From NCBI GenBank assembly GCA_014650015.1, contig BMUD01000016.1, forward strand, positions 62,001 to 126,000: a stretch of 64,000 nucleotides of DNA, in the 5' to 3' direction. The position numbers were made by a program, and so were the translations under genes. Below are positions 51,301 to 62,037 of this stretch, piece by piece. Every line of letters starts with the position of its first letter. The first letter of the stretch is position 1. The notes beneath the pieces were generated by a model. It saw only the letters and a list, made by a program, of their open reading frames with translations, did no database searches and was not told where the DNA came from. The stretch comes from Streptomyces griseoloalbus. Lineage in GTDB: Bacteria; Actinomycetota; Actinomycetes; Streptomycetales; Streptomycetaceae.

Positions 51301-54300
51301 CCTGTTCGACGAGGACACGGTCGCCGTCCTCGGCAGGCGCCTGGTACGCATGCTGACGCTGGCCGTCGCCGACCCCGCCATGCCGCTGAGCCGGCTCGAC
51401 CTGCTCGAACCGCGCGAGTGGCAGCAGCTGCTGACCGGCCGGCCCGGCATCGCGCACACCGGCGGACCCGAACGCTCCGGCGGACCCGAGCACTCCGAGC
51501 GGCCCGAGCACTCCGACGGGACCGCATCCTCCGACACCGTCCCCGGGCTCTTCGCGGCCCAGGTGGCGCGGACCCCGGACCGGACGGCGGTCGTCGCCGA
51601 GGACGCCGAGCTGAGCTACGCCGAGCTCGACGAGTGCTCCGGCCGCCTGGCCGCGCTGCTCGCGGCCCGTGGCGTACGCGGGGGCGATGTCGTCGCCGTC
51701 GCCGTGCCGCGCTCGGCGGCCCTGACCGTGGGGCACCTCGCGGTGCTGCGGGCCGGCGCCGTCTGCCTGCCGATCCAGCCGGACGACCCGGCCCGGCGGA
51801 TCGCCGGCATCCTCGCCGCGGCGGCGCCCGCCGCCGTCCTCACCACGCGGGACACACTGCCCTCCCTGCCCGCTTCCGTGCGGGAGCCGGTGCTCGTCGA
51901 CGAACCCGCGGCCGTGACCGTGGACGCGGTCCGTGAGCTGCCGGGCCCGCTGCCGGACTCACCCGCCTACCTGATCCACACGTCCGGCGCGAAGGGCGTC
52001 CTCGTGCCCCACCGGGGCCTGGTGAACCGGCTGCTGTGGATGCGGGACGCCTACGGCCTCGGCCCCGACGACCGGGTGCTGCACAAGGCCCCCGAGGACC
52101 TCGACGTGTCCGTCTGGGAGCAGTTCGCCCCGCTGGTCGCGGGCGCCGCCCAGGTGGTCGCCGGGCCCGGCAGCCACCGCGACCCGGTCCACCTGGCCCG
52201 GCTGATCCGCCGTACCGGCGTGACCACGGTCCACTTCGCGCCGTCCGTGCTGGAGGTGTTCCTCGCCGAGCCGGAGGCCGCCCACCGCACCGGGCTGCGC
52301 CGCGTGCTGTGCGGCGGCGAGCCCCTGCCGGCCGGCCTGCCCGAACGGTTCCGGGCGCTGTCGGCAGGAGCGGAACTGCACGTACTGCACGGTCCCACGG
52401 AGGCGTCCTTCGACGCCCTGGCCTGGAACGGCACCACCGGCACGCCCGCCGCCCACCCGCCGGCCGGCCGGCCGGTCCGCAACACCCGGGTCTACGTCCT
52501 CGACGGGCACCTCGCCCCGTTGCCCTTCGGCAGCACCGGCGAACTCTACGTCGGCGGCGTACAGGTGGCGCACGGCTATGCCGGCCGGCCGGACCTGACG
52601 GCGCAGCGGTTCGTGGCCGACCCGTACGGCCCGCCCGGCTCCCGCCTCTTCCGCACCGGCGACCTGGCCCGCATCACCCGGGACGGCACCGTCGAGCTCG
52701 TCGGGCGTACCGACGACCGGATCACCGTCGGCGGCCGGCCCGTCGAACCCGGCGAGATCGAGGGCGTCCTGACCGGACACCCCGCCGTCGGCGCGGCGCT
52801 CGTGACCGCCCGCCCGGGGCCCGCCGGCACGACCGTGCTGGTCGCCCACCACGTCCCCGCCGACCCGGCGGCCCCGGCGGACGCCGAGACACTGCGCGCG
52901 CACGCCGCGAGCGCACTCCCCGAGTACGCGGTCCCCGCCCACTACCCGGCCCTCGACGCCTTCCCGCGCACCGCCGACGGCCGGATCGACCTCGACGCGC
53001 TGCCCGAGCCCCACCACAGCACGGCACGCGCCCCGCGCAACGACATCGAGCGGACCCTGTGCGGACTCTTCGCCGACCTGCTCGGCAAGCCGGTCACCAG
53101 CATCGACGACAGCTTCTTCGACCTGGGCGGCCATTCGCTGCTCGCCACCCGGCTGGTCAGCCGCGTCCGCTCCACCTTCGGCATCGAGCTCCCGTTCCGG
53201 GACATCTTCGACGCGCAGACGGTGGCGGCGCTCGCGGAGCGGGTGGTCGGCTCGTCGACGGGCGGGCGTCCGCCGGTCCGCGCGGCGCAGGAGCGCCCGG
53301 AGCGGGTGCCGCTGGCCTTCGCCCAGCGGCGGCTGTGGTTCCTGAACCGGATGGAGGGGCCGAGCGGGACCTACAACGTCCCGCTGGCGGTGCGGCTCTC
53401 CGGGGCGCTCGACGTGCCGGCGCTCACCGCCGCGTTCAACGACGTGGTCGCCCGGCACGAGGCCCTGCGCACCGTGTTCCCGGAAACCGACGGCGAACCG
53501 TGGCAGCGGGTCGTGCCGGTCGCACAGGCCACGGTGCCCGTCGAGGTCGTCGAGGTGACCGAGGAGGGCCTGGCGGCGGCGCTCGGATCGGCCGCTTCGG
53601 CCGGCTTCGACCTGGCGGTGGACCTGCCGGTGCGGGCGTCGCTGTTCCGGGTCACCGGGACCGGGAACGGGACCGAGCACGTGCTGTGCGTCGTGATGCA
53701 CCACATCGCGGGGGACGGCTGGTCGCAGGCGCCGCTGGCGCGTGACCTGGCCGTCGCCTACCGGGCGCGCCTGGACGGCGCGACGCCCGACTGGCAGCCC
53801 CTGCCCGTGCAGTACGCGGACTACGCGCTGTGGCAGCGGGACGTGCTCGGCGGTGAGGACGACGAGGGCTCGCCGATCGCGGCGCAGCTGGCGTACTGGC
53901 GCGACGCGCTGGACGGTCTGCCGGACGAGTTGAACCTTCCGGTGGACCGGGCGCGTCCGGCGGTGGCGTCGTACCGCGGCGGTGTGGTGTCCGTGGAGCT
54001 GGGAGCGCGGCTGCACCGGGACCTGATGGACCTGGCGCGGTCGACGCGTTCGAGTCTGTTCATGGTGTTGCAGGCCGGTGTGGCGGGGCTGCTGTCCCGG
54101 CTGGGTGCCGGGCCGGACGTCCCGCTGGGGACGGCGATCGCGGGCCGCACGGACGCCGCGCTGGACGATCTGGTCGGGTTCTTCGTGAACACGCTGGTGC
54201 TGCGCACCGACGTGTCGGGGGACCCGGGCTTCCGGGAGCTGGTCGAGCGGGTCCGGGTGGCGGACCTGGCGGCGTACGCGCATCAGGACCTGCCGTTCGA

Positions 54301-57300
54301 GCAGTTGGTGCACGCGGTGCAGCCGGCCCGGTCGCTGGCGCGGCACCCGTTGTTCCAGGTGATGATCGTGCTGCAGAACAACGCGGTCGCCTCGCTCGAC
54401 CTGCCCGGACTGACCGCCCGCCCGATCGACCAGGAGACCTCCGCGGCCAAGTTCGACCTCGGCTTCAACTTCGTCGAACGCACCGACCTCGACGGTGCCC
54501 CCGCCGGCATCGACGTGTCCATCGAGTACAGCGCCGACCTGTTCGACGCCGGCACCGTGCGGCTCATCGGCGAACGGCTCGCCCGGCTGCTCACCACCGG
54601 TGCCGCCGAACCGGCGACCCCGCTCACCCGGATCGACATCCTCGACCCGGCCGAGCACGAGCGGCTGCTGACCGGCCTCAACGACACCGCCCGCACGCTC
54701 GAACTGCCTCCCGTGACGGAGTCCGGCTTCGCGCCGGAGACCGTCGCCGGACTCTTCGCGGCGCAGGCGGCACGCACCCCGGACCGGCCGGCCGTCGTCG
54801 CCGAGGACGGTGAGCTGAGCTACGCCGGACTCGACGAACGCTCGTCCCGTCTGGCCGCGCTGCTCGCCGCCCGCGGCGTACGCCGCGGCGACGTCGTCGC
54901 GGTGGCCGTGCCGCGCTCGGCGGCCCTGACCGTGGCCCTGCTCGCCGCGCTCAAGGCGGGCGCCGCCTATCTGCCGGTGGAGACCGACTACCCGGCCGAG
55001 CGGATCGCCTACGTCCTCGGGGACGCCCGCCCGGCCGTCCTGGTCACCACCGGGGACGCGCTCCGCGCCCTGCCCGAGGGCGTCAAGGGCACCGTCCGCT
55101 CACTCGTCGTGCTGGACGACCTCGGCACCGACTGGGAACTGACGGCCGTGCCCGCCGACGCGGTCCGGGCGCTGCCCGGTCCGCTGCCGGACTCGCCCGC
55201 CTACGTCATCTACACGTCCGGCTCCACCGGCCGCCCCAAGGGCGTCGTCGTGCCCCACCGGGGCATCGTGAACCGCCTGCTGTGGATGCAGGACGCCTAC
55301 CGCCTCGGCCCCGACGACCGGGTGCTGCAGAAGACACCGTCCGGATTCGACGTCTCCGTCTGGGAGTTCTTCTGGCCGCTGGTGACCGGTTCGGTGCAGG
55401 TCGCCGCCCGGCCCGGAGGCCACCGGGACCCCGCCTACCTGGCCCGGCTGGTCCAGGACGCGGCCGTCACCACGGTCCACTTCGTGCCGTCGATGCTGGA
55501 GGTGTTCCTCGCCGATCCGGAGGCCGCCCGCTGCACCGGGCTGCGCCGCGTGCTGTGCAGCGGCGAGGCCCTGCCCGCCGGCCTGCGCGACCGGTTCCGG
55601 GCCGTGCTCGGCGGCGTGGAACTGCACAACCTCTACGGCCCGACCGAGGCGTCCGTCGACGTCACCGCCTGGGACTGCGCCACCGCCCCGGACACCCCGT
55701 CCGTGCCGATCGGCCGGCCCATCTGGAACACCAGGACCTATGTGCTGGACGCCGCCCTCACCCCGGCCCCGACCGGAAGCAGCGGCGAACTGTACCTGGG
55801 CGGCGTGCAGTTGGCGCACGGCTACCTCGGCCGGCCGGACCTGACGGCGCAGCGGTTCGTGGCCGACCCGTACGGCCCGCCCGGCTCCCGGCTCTACCGC
55901 ACCGGCGACCTCGCCCGGGTCACCCGTGACGGGGTGATCGAGTTCCTCGGCCGTACCGACGACCAGGTGAAGATCCGCGGGCAGCGCGTCGAGCTGGGCG
56001 AGATCGAGCACGCGCTCACCCGGCACCCCCGCGTCGGCAGCGCCGTCGTGACCGCGCACCGGGACCCGTCGGGCGACACCCGCCTCGCCGCGTACGTCAC
56101 CGTCGCCGACCCGGCCGCCCCCGTGGAACCGGAGGAGCTGCGTGACCTTCTCGCCGCCCTGCTGCCCGACCACATGGTGCCCGTGCACTACGCGGTCGTC
56201 GACGCCGTGCCGGTCACCCCGAACGGCAAGGTCGACAAGAAGGCGCTCCCCGCGCCGCGCCTGCTCGACCGCCGGCCCGGCCGCGCCCCGCGCGACGAGA
56301 CCGAGACGGTGCTCTGCGAGATCTTCGCCGAACTCCTCGGCCACGACACGGTCCACATCGACGACAACTTCTTCGACCTCGGCGGTCACTCGCTGCTCGC
56401 CACCAAGCTCATCAGCCGGGTCCGGGACCGGCTCGGGGCGGAGATGTCGGTGGTGTCGATCTTCGAGGCGCCGACGGTGGCGACCCTCGCCGGCCGCCTC
56501 GGCCAGGACGGCGCGACGGGACCGACCGCCCCGCTGCTGACCCTGCGCCCCGGCGGCCCGGACGCCCCGTTGTTCTGCGTGCACCCGCTCGGCGGGCTCA
56601 GCTGGCCGTACGCCGGTCTCGCCGAGCACCTGCCGGCCGAGGTCGGGCTGCACGGCCTCCAGGCCGTCGGACTCGACGGCGACGACCCGCTGCCGGCGTC
56701 GCTGGAGGAGATGGCGGACGACTACGTGACCCGGATCCGCGCGGTCCAGCCGGAGGGCCCCTACCGGCTGCTCGGCTGGTCCCTCGGCGGCCGGATCGCG
56801 CACGCCATGGCCGTCCGGCTGGAGGCCGCGGGCCAGGAGGTCGAGCTGCTCGCCCTGCTGGACGCCTACCCGAGCACCACGGCCGAGCCCGACGCGCGCT
56901 TCTCCGAGCGGGAGTTCCTCGACGGCATCCTCTCCGCCGCGGGGCTCGACGCGGCCGGGCTCGACGGCCCGGTCGACGTCGACACCGTCATGGCGGCCGT
57001 ACGGTCCACCGGCAACGACCTGGCGGGCCTGACGGCGGACCAGCTGCGGCGCCTGCAGCGGGTGATGGCGAACAGCTTCCGCCTCGACGGGGCCGCGCTC
57101 ACCGGGCGCAGCCGCGCGGGCGCGGTGATGTTCGCCGCGACCGTCGACCCGGCCGGTGACCCCGACCACTGGCTGGACCACGTCGACGGCGGCCTGGAGA
57201 TCCACACCGTCGCCGTCGCCCACAACGACCTGGTGCGGCCCGAACCCCTCGCCGAGATCGGGGCGGTACTGGCGAAGAAGCTGGCCCGCACCGCTCACCC

Positions 57301-57358
57301 GGCCGACGCCCGGCACACGGCCGCCACGGCCGACACGGCCGACAGCCGGCACAGCTGA
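48392..57358 (+). CDS. NRPS 3: C-PCP-C-A(decayed)-PCP-C-A(Ser)-PCP-TE
   Basis: The product is 2988 aa. C5 (about 10-433) is D-accepting ([13 protein letters not shown]), as expected after D-Phe. It leads straight to PCP5 (Ser about 507) with no A domain. C6 (about 565-1010) is followed by A6 (about 1050-1535), which has lost key motifs: A3 reads IHTSGAKG with the Gly/Ser-rich loop deleted, A8 reads [10 protein letters not shown], and the A10 Lys is Arg (ADGRID). The PCP6 Ser is about 1582. C7 (about 1640-2085) precedes A7 (about 2119-2615), with code DVWHLSLVDK (Ser). The PCP7 Ser is about 2667. The TE has GWSLGG (Ser about 2797) and should release the peptide, probably by macrolactonisation. 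GTG 48392 overlaps the NRPS 2 stop. Confidence 0.95.
50003..51192. repeat. Near-identical duplicated C-domain segment, copy 1 (module 6)
   Basis: Long stretches here are identical or nearly so to 53228-54430 in module 7, for example 50575-51165 against about 53812-54405. Codon choice in the shared blocks is less strictly C-ending than in flanking sequence. The segment that differs (about 50170-50290) shows that the copies are mosaics. Confidence 0.85.
53228..54430. repeat. Near-identical duplicated C-domain segment, copy 2 (module 7)
   Basis: This is the partner of 50003-51192. The central part (about 53400-53480) instead matches the C4 domain of NRPS 2 around 43835-43915 (ACCGCCGCGTTCAACGACGT and onward), so this C domain looks assembled from two sources. 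Confidence 0.8.
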
Positions 57359-57381
57359 CACGGCCGACAGCCGGCACAGCT
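57332..57381. repeat. 25-bp tandem duplication across the NRPS 3 stop
   Basis: The 25-bp unit, beginning GACACGGCCGACAGCCGGCA, occurs twice (57332-57356 and 57357-57381), with shorter GACACAGCT echoes after it. The NRPS 3 stop codon lies at the junction. Confidence 0.93.
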
Positions 57382-57430
57382 GACACAGCTGACACACAGC
57401 ACAACGACACCGCACAGAAAAGGAATCACC

Positions 57431-58132
57431 ATGGCAAAGACGGTCGTGCTCTGCGTGCCGTTCGCCGGGGCCGGCGCCTCGGTCTTCCGCCCCTGGGTGC
57501 CGCTCGCCCAGGACCGGTTCGACCTCGCGGCCGTCCAGCTCCCCGGCCGTGAGCAGCGCTTCGCGGAGGAGCCGTACCAGGACGCGGTCGTGGCCGCCGA
57601 CGGGCTGCTGCCCGAGGTGCTGGAGCGGGTCAAGGGCGTCGGCCCGGTCGTCCTGTTCGGCCACAGCCTGGGCGCGGTGCTGTCGTACGAGATCGCCCAC
57701 CGCCTGGCCGTGACCGACGGCGTCGAGCTGGCCGCCCTCGTGGTCAGTGGCTCGCCCGGACCGTGGACCCGGCGCGAGAACGGGGCGAGCGGACTCGGCG
57801 ACGACGAGTTCCTGGACCGGGTCAAGGAGTTCGCGGGCTACCGGCACGACGCCCTGGAGGACCCGGAGATGCGGGAGCTGCTGCTGCCCACGCTCCGTGC
57901 CGACGTGGAGATGCACGAGAGCTACGTCCCCTCCTCCGCCGAACCGCTGCCCGCGCCGATCGTCTCCGTGCGCGGCACCACCGACACCCTGGTCACCACC
58001 GAGCAGGCCATGGAGTGGTCCAAGGCCACCAGCGGGGACTTCCGGTTCGTGGAGGTCGAGGGCGGCCACATGTACCTGGTCGACAACCCCGAAGGCCTGA
58101 TCGACGTACTCGCGGACGTCCGCCCCGCCTGA
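57431..58132 (+). CDS. Type II thioesterase (second copy)
   Basis: This 233-aa editing thioesterase has Ser about 79 in VLFGHSLGAVLSYE, the opening VLCVPFAGAGASVFRPW and the C-terminal His in VEGGHMYLVDNP. ATG 57431 follows AAAAGGAA. It lies 72 bp downstream of the NRPS 3 gene and is probably in the same transcript. It differs clearly from the copy at 23.4 kb, which opens LSYCGGGTAPFRQW, so the two may serve different carriers, such as the acyl carrier versus the peptide carriers or the stand-alone A-PCP proteins. Confidence 0.95.
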   Translation: MAKTVVLCVPFAGAGASVFRPWVPLAQDRFDLAAVQLPGREQRFAEEPYQDAVVAADGLLPEVLERVKGVGPVVLFGHSLGAVLSYEIAHRLAVTDGVELAALVVSGSPGPWTRRENGASGLGDDEFLDRVKEFAGYRHDALEDPEMRELLLPTLRADVEMHESYVPSSAEPLPAPIVSVRGTTDTLVTTEQAMEWSKATSGDFRFVEVEGGHMYLVDNPEGLIDVLADVRPA

Positions 58133-58182
58133 GCCGGCGCGACGGGCCCGGCGACCCGCCCCCAACCATTCAAGGAGTTCTG

Positions 58183-59007
58183 GTGCGCCTGCAAGGAAAG
58201 ACCGTCGTCGTGACGGGAGCCGCGCGCGGTGTCGGCCGTGCCTGCGCGCTGGCGTTCAGCCGGGAGGGCGCCGATCTCGCCCTGCTCGACGTGTGCGGCG
58301 ACGTCGACGGCGTGCCCTACCCGCTCGGCACCGTCAGCCAGTTGGACCACACCGCGCGGCTCTGCCGCGAGCAGGGCGCCGCCGTGCTCACGGCCGCCGC
58401 CGACATCCGCGACGGCGCGGCCCTGCGCGCGGCGGTCGACCGGACGCTCGACCGGTTCGGCGCCATCGACGTCCTCGTCAACAACGCGGGCATCGTGGCA
58501 CCGTCGGGCCGGACGACGCACGAGATCACCGAGGACGAGTGGCAGGTGATGATCGACGTCAACCTGTCCGGCGCCTGGCGCATGATCTCGCTGGTCGGCC
58601 CGCACATGGTCGCCCGCCGCTCCGGCAGCATCGTCAACGTCGCCTCCACCGCCGGGCTGGTCGGCTACCGCCACTTCGCCGGATACACCGCCTCCAAGCA
58701 CGGCCTGATCGGGCTGACCAAGGCGACCGCCCTGGACTACGCCCCGCTCAAGGTCCGCGTCAACGCCCTGTGCCCGGGCTCCATCCGGGACGACAGCGGG
58801 GCCGAGGGCCGGATGCTCACCGAGATCGCCAGGTCGCTGAAGCTGCCGGTCGGCGAGCACGAGCAGACCTTCGTCCAGTCGCAGCCGATGAACGCGCTGA
58901 TCGAGCCGGAGGACGTGGCGGGGGCCGCGCTCTGGCTGGCCTCCGACGAGTCCAGGCAGGTGACCGGCTCCGTGCTGACCGTCGACGGCGGCTTCACCAC
59001 CCGCTGA
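58183..59007 (+). CDS. Short-chain dehydrogenase, mycofactocin-coupled type
   Basis: This 274-aa SDR has TGAARGVGRACAL (cofactor loop), NNAG, and the catalytic Ser-Tyr-Lys in VASTAGLVGYRHFAGYTASKHG. An insert after the second strand (DVCGDVDGVPYPLGTVSQLDHTARLCREQGAA) is characteristic of the mycofactocin-coupled dehydrogenases of actinobacteria. These hold their NAD tightly and pass electrons to mycofactocin. The GTG at 58183 follows AAGGAG. It sits directly before the stand-alone Thr-type A-PCP gene, so it could act on a residue made for the peptide. One idea is the alcohol stereochemistry of allo-threonine; acyl-chain oxidation is another. Neither is shown by sequence. Confidence 0.88.
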   Translation: MRLQGKTVVVTGAARGVGRACALAFSREGADLALLDVCGDVDGVPYPLGTVSQLDHTARLCREQGAAVLTAAADIRDGAALRAAVDRTLDRFGAIDVLVNNAGIVAPSGRTTHEITEDEWQVMIDVNLSGAWRMISLVGPHMVARRSGSIVNVASTAGLVGYRHFAGYTASKHGLIGLTKATALDYAPLKVRVNALCPGSIRDDSGAEGRMLTEIARSLKLPVGEHEQTFVQSQPMNALIEPEDVAGAALWLASDESRQVTGSVLTVDGGFTTR

Positions 59008-59038
59008 GCCATCACCCACCATGCCTAGGGGACCAGTC

Positions 59039-61990
59039 GTGTCGAACTCTGAACAGGACGCCGCCGTCGCACCGCGCACGCCCGAGCGGCCCGCCGCGCC
59101 ACCCGGCGCGTCCTGCCACGCCCTGCGCGTGCGCCTCGCCGCCGGACCGCCGGCGGACGGACCGGACGGACCGGCCGCGCGGTTCGCCGCCCTGGCCGCC
59201 GCGCTGCCCGCCGCCACGGGCTCGGCGGCGGTCCTCCCCGGCACCGCACGGCTGTGGACCGAGCGGGTGCCGTGCCGCGCCGACGCGCCCGCCGCCGAGC
59301 GGTGGCGGGCCCGCGAACTCGCCCGCCCGCTGCCCGCCCACCAAGACGCCCCGGTGCGGGCGGTGCTGCTGCACTACGCCGACGGCGTCACCGACCTGAT
59401 CGTGGTGGCCCGTCGCGCCGCCCTGGACACGGCGGCCCTGTACGCGTTCACCGCGTACCTGCTGGGGGAGGCGACGGACGTCGCCCTCACGGCCGCCACG
59501 CCACCGGCCGCCGAACCCGCCGAGTACGCGCCCGGCGCGCAGCCGGACTGGGGGCTCGGCCGGCCGCACGGCCCGCAAGCACCCGAGACCCGCCTGCTGC
59601 CCCTGTCCGCGGACCATCCGGAGACGGACGCCGGGAGCTGGGCCACCGCCCTCGGTGTCGTCCTCGCCCGCTACGAGGGTGTCGGTCGTCCCGAGTTCGC
59701 GGCACTCGTCGCCGACGCCGGTGCGTCCGCCGAGCGGATCGCCCCGGTACCGGTGGCGGCGGACGGCGGGCGCACGCTCGGCACCGTCGACAAGGAGCTC
59801 CGTACGGCCCTCGCCGCCGGGGAGACGCGGCCCGGGCCGACGACTGCCGCGGCGCCCGGCTCGGCGGCCGTCGTGGGCCTGGTCTTCGCCGACCGGGACC
59901 CGGCCGCCGGCCTGCCCGGCGCGGTCCTCGCCGAGTACCGGCCGTTCCAGCTCCCGCCCTTCCCGGTGACCGTCACGGTGACGCGCGATGCCGCCGGCGA
60001 GCGGGTACTGCGCTGCGACCACTCCCCGCGGACGCTGTCCGCCGACATCGCCGACCAGCTCCTGCGGCACGTGTGCCAGGTGCACCGGACGCTCGCCGAG
60101 GCGCCGGACACCCTCGTCGCCGACGTACGGCCGTGGGACGCGGAGGAGGCCGACCGCCTGGCCGCACACCGCCGGACCGCCCCGCTGCCGCCCTTCGCCC
60201 CGCGGCGGATCGACACCGCCGTCGCGGCGGTCGCCGCCGCGCGGCCGGACGCCGTCGCCGTGTGCTTCGAGGACACCCGGCTGACGTACGGCGAACTCGA
60301 CCGCCGCGCCGACCGGCTCGCCCACGCCCTGCGCGCCCTGGGCGTGGCAGGCAAGGACCGGGTGGGGGTGTGCCTGGAGCGCTCCGCCGAACTGATCGTC
60401 GCCCTGCTCGCGGTGCTCAAGGCGGGCGCGACCTACGTGCCCATGGACCCCGCCCACCCCGAGGACCGGCTCGCCTACACGACCTCCGACGCCGGACTCA
60501 CCACGGTGCTCACCGACCGCGCCGACTTCCCCGGCGGCGGCACCATCCGGGTGCTGTCCCCGGCCGAACTCGAGGAACGCGCCCCCGAGCGGTGCGACGG
60601 GCCCCCGCCGTCGGAGACCGGCGCCGACGACCCGGCGTACGTCATCTACACCTCCGGCTCCACCGGCCGCCCCAAGGGCTGCGTCATCCCGCACGTCAAC
60701 GTCCTCAGCCTGATGGCCGCCACCACCGACGACTTCGCGCTGGGCGAGGACGACACCTGGACGCTGTTCCACTCCAGCGCGTTCGACTTCTCGGTGTGGG
60801 AGATCTGGGGCTGTCTGCTGACCGGGGGCCGGCTGGTCGTCGTGCCCTACTGGGTGTCGCGTTCCCCGGAGGACTTCCACCGGCTGCTGCGCGAGGAGCG
60901 GGTCTCGGTGCTCAGCCAGACCCCGTCGGCCTTCGCCCACCTGGTCGAGGTCGAGCGGGACGGCGCGGACCCCGCACCGGTGCGGCTGGTCGTCTTCGGC
61001 GGCGAGGGACTCGACCCGCGCATGCTCCTGCCCTGGTTCGACCGGCACCCGGAGACCGAGTGCCGGGTGGTCAACATGTACGGCATCACCGAGACGACGG
61101 TGCATGTGACCGCGCAGACCGTCACCCGGGCCGAGGCGCTCACCGGATCCAAGTCCGTCGGGCACGCGCTGCCCGGCTGGTGGGTCCGGGTCGCCGACCC
61201 CGAGGGCCGGCCGCTGCCGGCCGGTGTCGCCGGTGAGATCCACGTCGGCGGCGCGGGTGTCGCCGCGCACTACCTGAACAAGCCCGAGCTCACCGAGCAG
61301 CGGTTCCTGACCGACCCGCGCACCGGCGAGCGGCTGTACCGCAGCGGCGACAAGGGCCGGTTGCTGCCCGACGGCCGGCTGGAGCACCTGGGCCGGCTGG
61401 ACAGCCAGGTCAAGCTGCGCGGCTTCCGCATCGAACTCGACGAGATCCGCTCGGTGCTGCTCGACGACCCGCAGGTGACGGCGGCGGCCGTGGTGCTCAA
61501 CCGGGCCGACCCCGACGACGCGGCGACCGCCCAGCTCGACGCCTACGTGGTGATGGACGGCGACGACACCGCCTCCGTACGACAGCGCGCGACCCGGTTC
61601 CTGCCCGAGTACATGGTGCCGTCGACGGTCACCGCCCTCGACCGGATGCCGCTCACCACCAACGGCAAGCTCGACACCCGCCGGCTGCCCGGACCGGCCC
61701 CCGCCCCCCGCCCGGCCACCGCCCCCCGCCCGGCCGCCGCCACGACGACGGCGCCGCAGGACGCCGCCTCGGGGGGTGACACCTTCGAGGAGGTACTGCT
61801 CGACGTCTGGCGTGAGGTGCTCGGCGTACCCGTCGGTCCGGACGACAACTTCTTCGACCTGGGCGGCAACTCGCTGCTCGCCATGCGCGTGGGCGCCGCC
61901 CTGCGCCGACGCGGCGGCCACACGGTGGCCATGCGCGACCTGTACCTGCGTCCGACGATCCGTCAGCTGGCCGCGCACCGGGCCGGTTGA
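59039..61990 (+). CDS. Stand-alone NRPS: degenerate C-like domain - A(Thr) - PCP
   Basis: The product is 983 aa. The first 380 or so residues resemble a worn condensation domain; the place of HHxxxDG reads RRAALDT, so it cannot catalyse condensation in the normal way. The A domain (about 395-885) has intact [14 protein letters not shown] and [12 protein letters not shown]. Its specificity residues are DFWSVGMVHK, a Thr-type code close to DFWNIGMVHK of module 1. The PCP has DLGGNSLLA (Ser near 945). The likely role is to load Thr for module 5 of NRPS 3, which lacks an A domain. GTG 59039 is preferred over ATG 59021 because AGGGGA lies 7 nt before it. Confidence 0.9.
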   Translation: MSNSEQDAAVAPRTPERPAAPPGASCHALRVRLAAGPPADGPDGPAARFAALAAALPAATGSAAVLPGTARLWTERVPCRADAPAAERWRARELARPLPAHQDAPVRAVLLHYADGVTDLIVVARRAALDTAALYAFTAYLLGEATDVALTAATPPAAEPAEYAPGAQPDWGLGRPHGPQAPETRLLPLSADHPETDAGSWATALGVVLARYEGVGRPEFAALVADAGASAERIAPVPVAADGGRTLGTVDKELRTALAAGETRPGPTTAAAPGSAAVVGLVFADRDPAAGLPGAVLAEYRPFQLPPFPVTVTVTRDAAGERVLRCDHSPRTLSADIADQLLRHVCQVHRTLAEAPDTLVADVRPWDAEEADRLAAHRRTAPLPPFAPRRIDTAVAAVAAARPDAVAVCFEDTRLTYGELDRRADRLAHALRALGVAGKDRVGVCLERSAELIVALLAVLKAGATYVPMDPAHPEDRLAYTTSDAGLTTVLTDRADFPGGGTIRVLSPAELEERAPERCDGPPPSETGADDPAYVIYTSGSTGRPKGCVIPHVNVLSLMAATTDDFALGEDDTWTLFHSSAFDFSVWEIWGCLLTGGRLVVVPYWVSRSPEDFHRLLREERVSVLSQTPSAFAHLVEVERDGADPAPVRLVVFGGEGLDPRMLLPWFDRHPETECRVVNMYGITETTVHVTAQTVTRAEALTGSKSVGHALPGWWVRVADPEGRPLPAGVAGEIHVGGAGVAAHYLNKPELTEQRFLTDPRTGERLYRSGDKGRLLPDGRLEHLGRLDSQVKLRGFRIELDEIRSVLLDDPQVTAAAVVLNRADPDDAATAQLDAYVVMDGDDTASVRQRATRFLPEYMVPSTVTALDRMPLTTNGKLDTRRLPGPAPAPRPATAPRPAAATTTAPQDAASGGDTFEEVLLDVWREVLGVPVGPDDNFFDLGGNSLLAMRVGAALRRRGGHTVAMRDLYLRPTIRQLAAHRAG

Positions 61991-62037
61991 CCCAGCCGGT
62001 CGATCACGGACGACTTCCGAAGCAAGAGGACAACACC

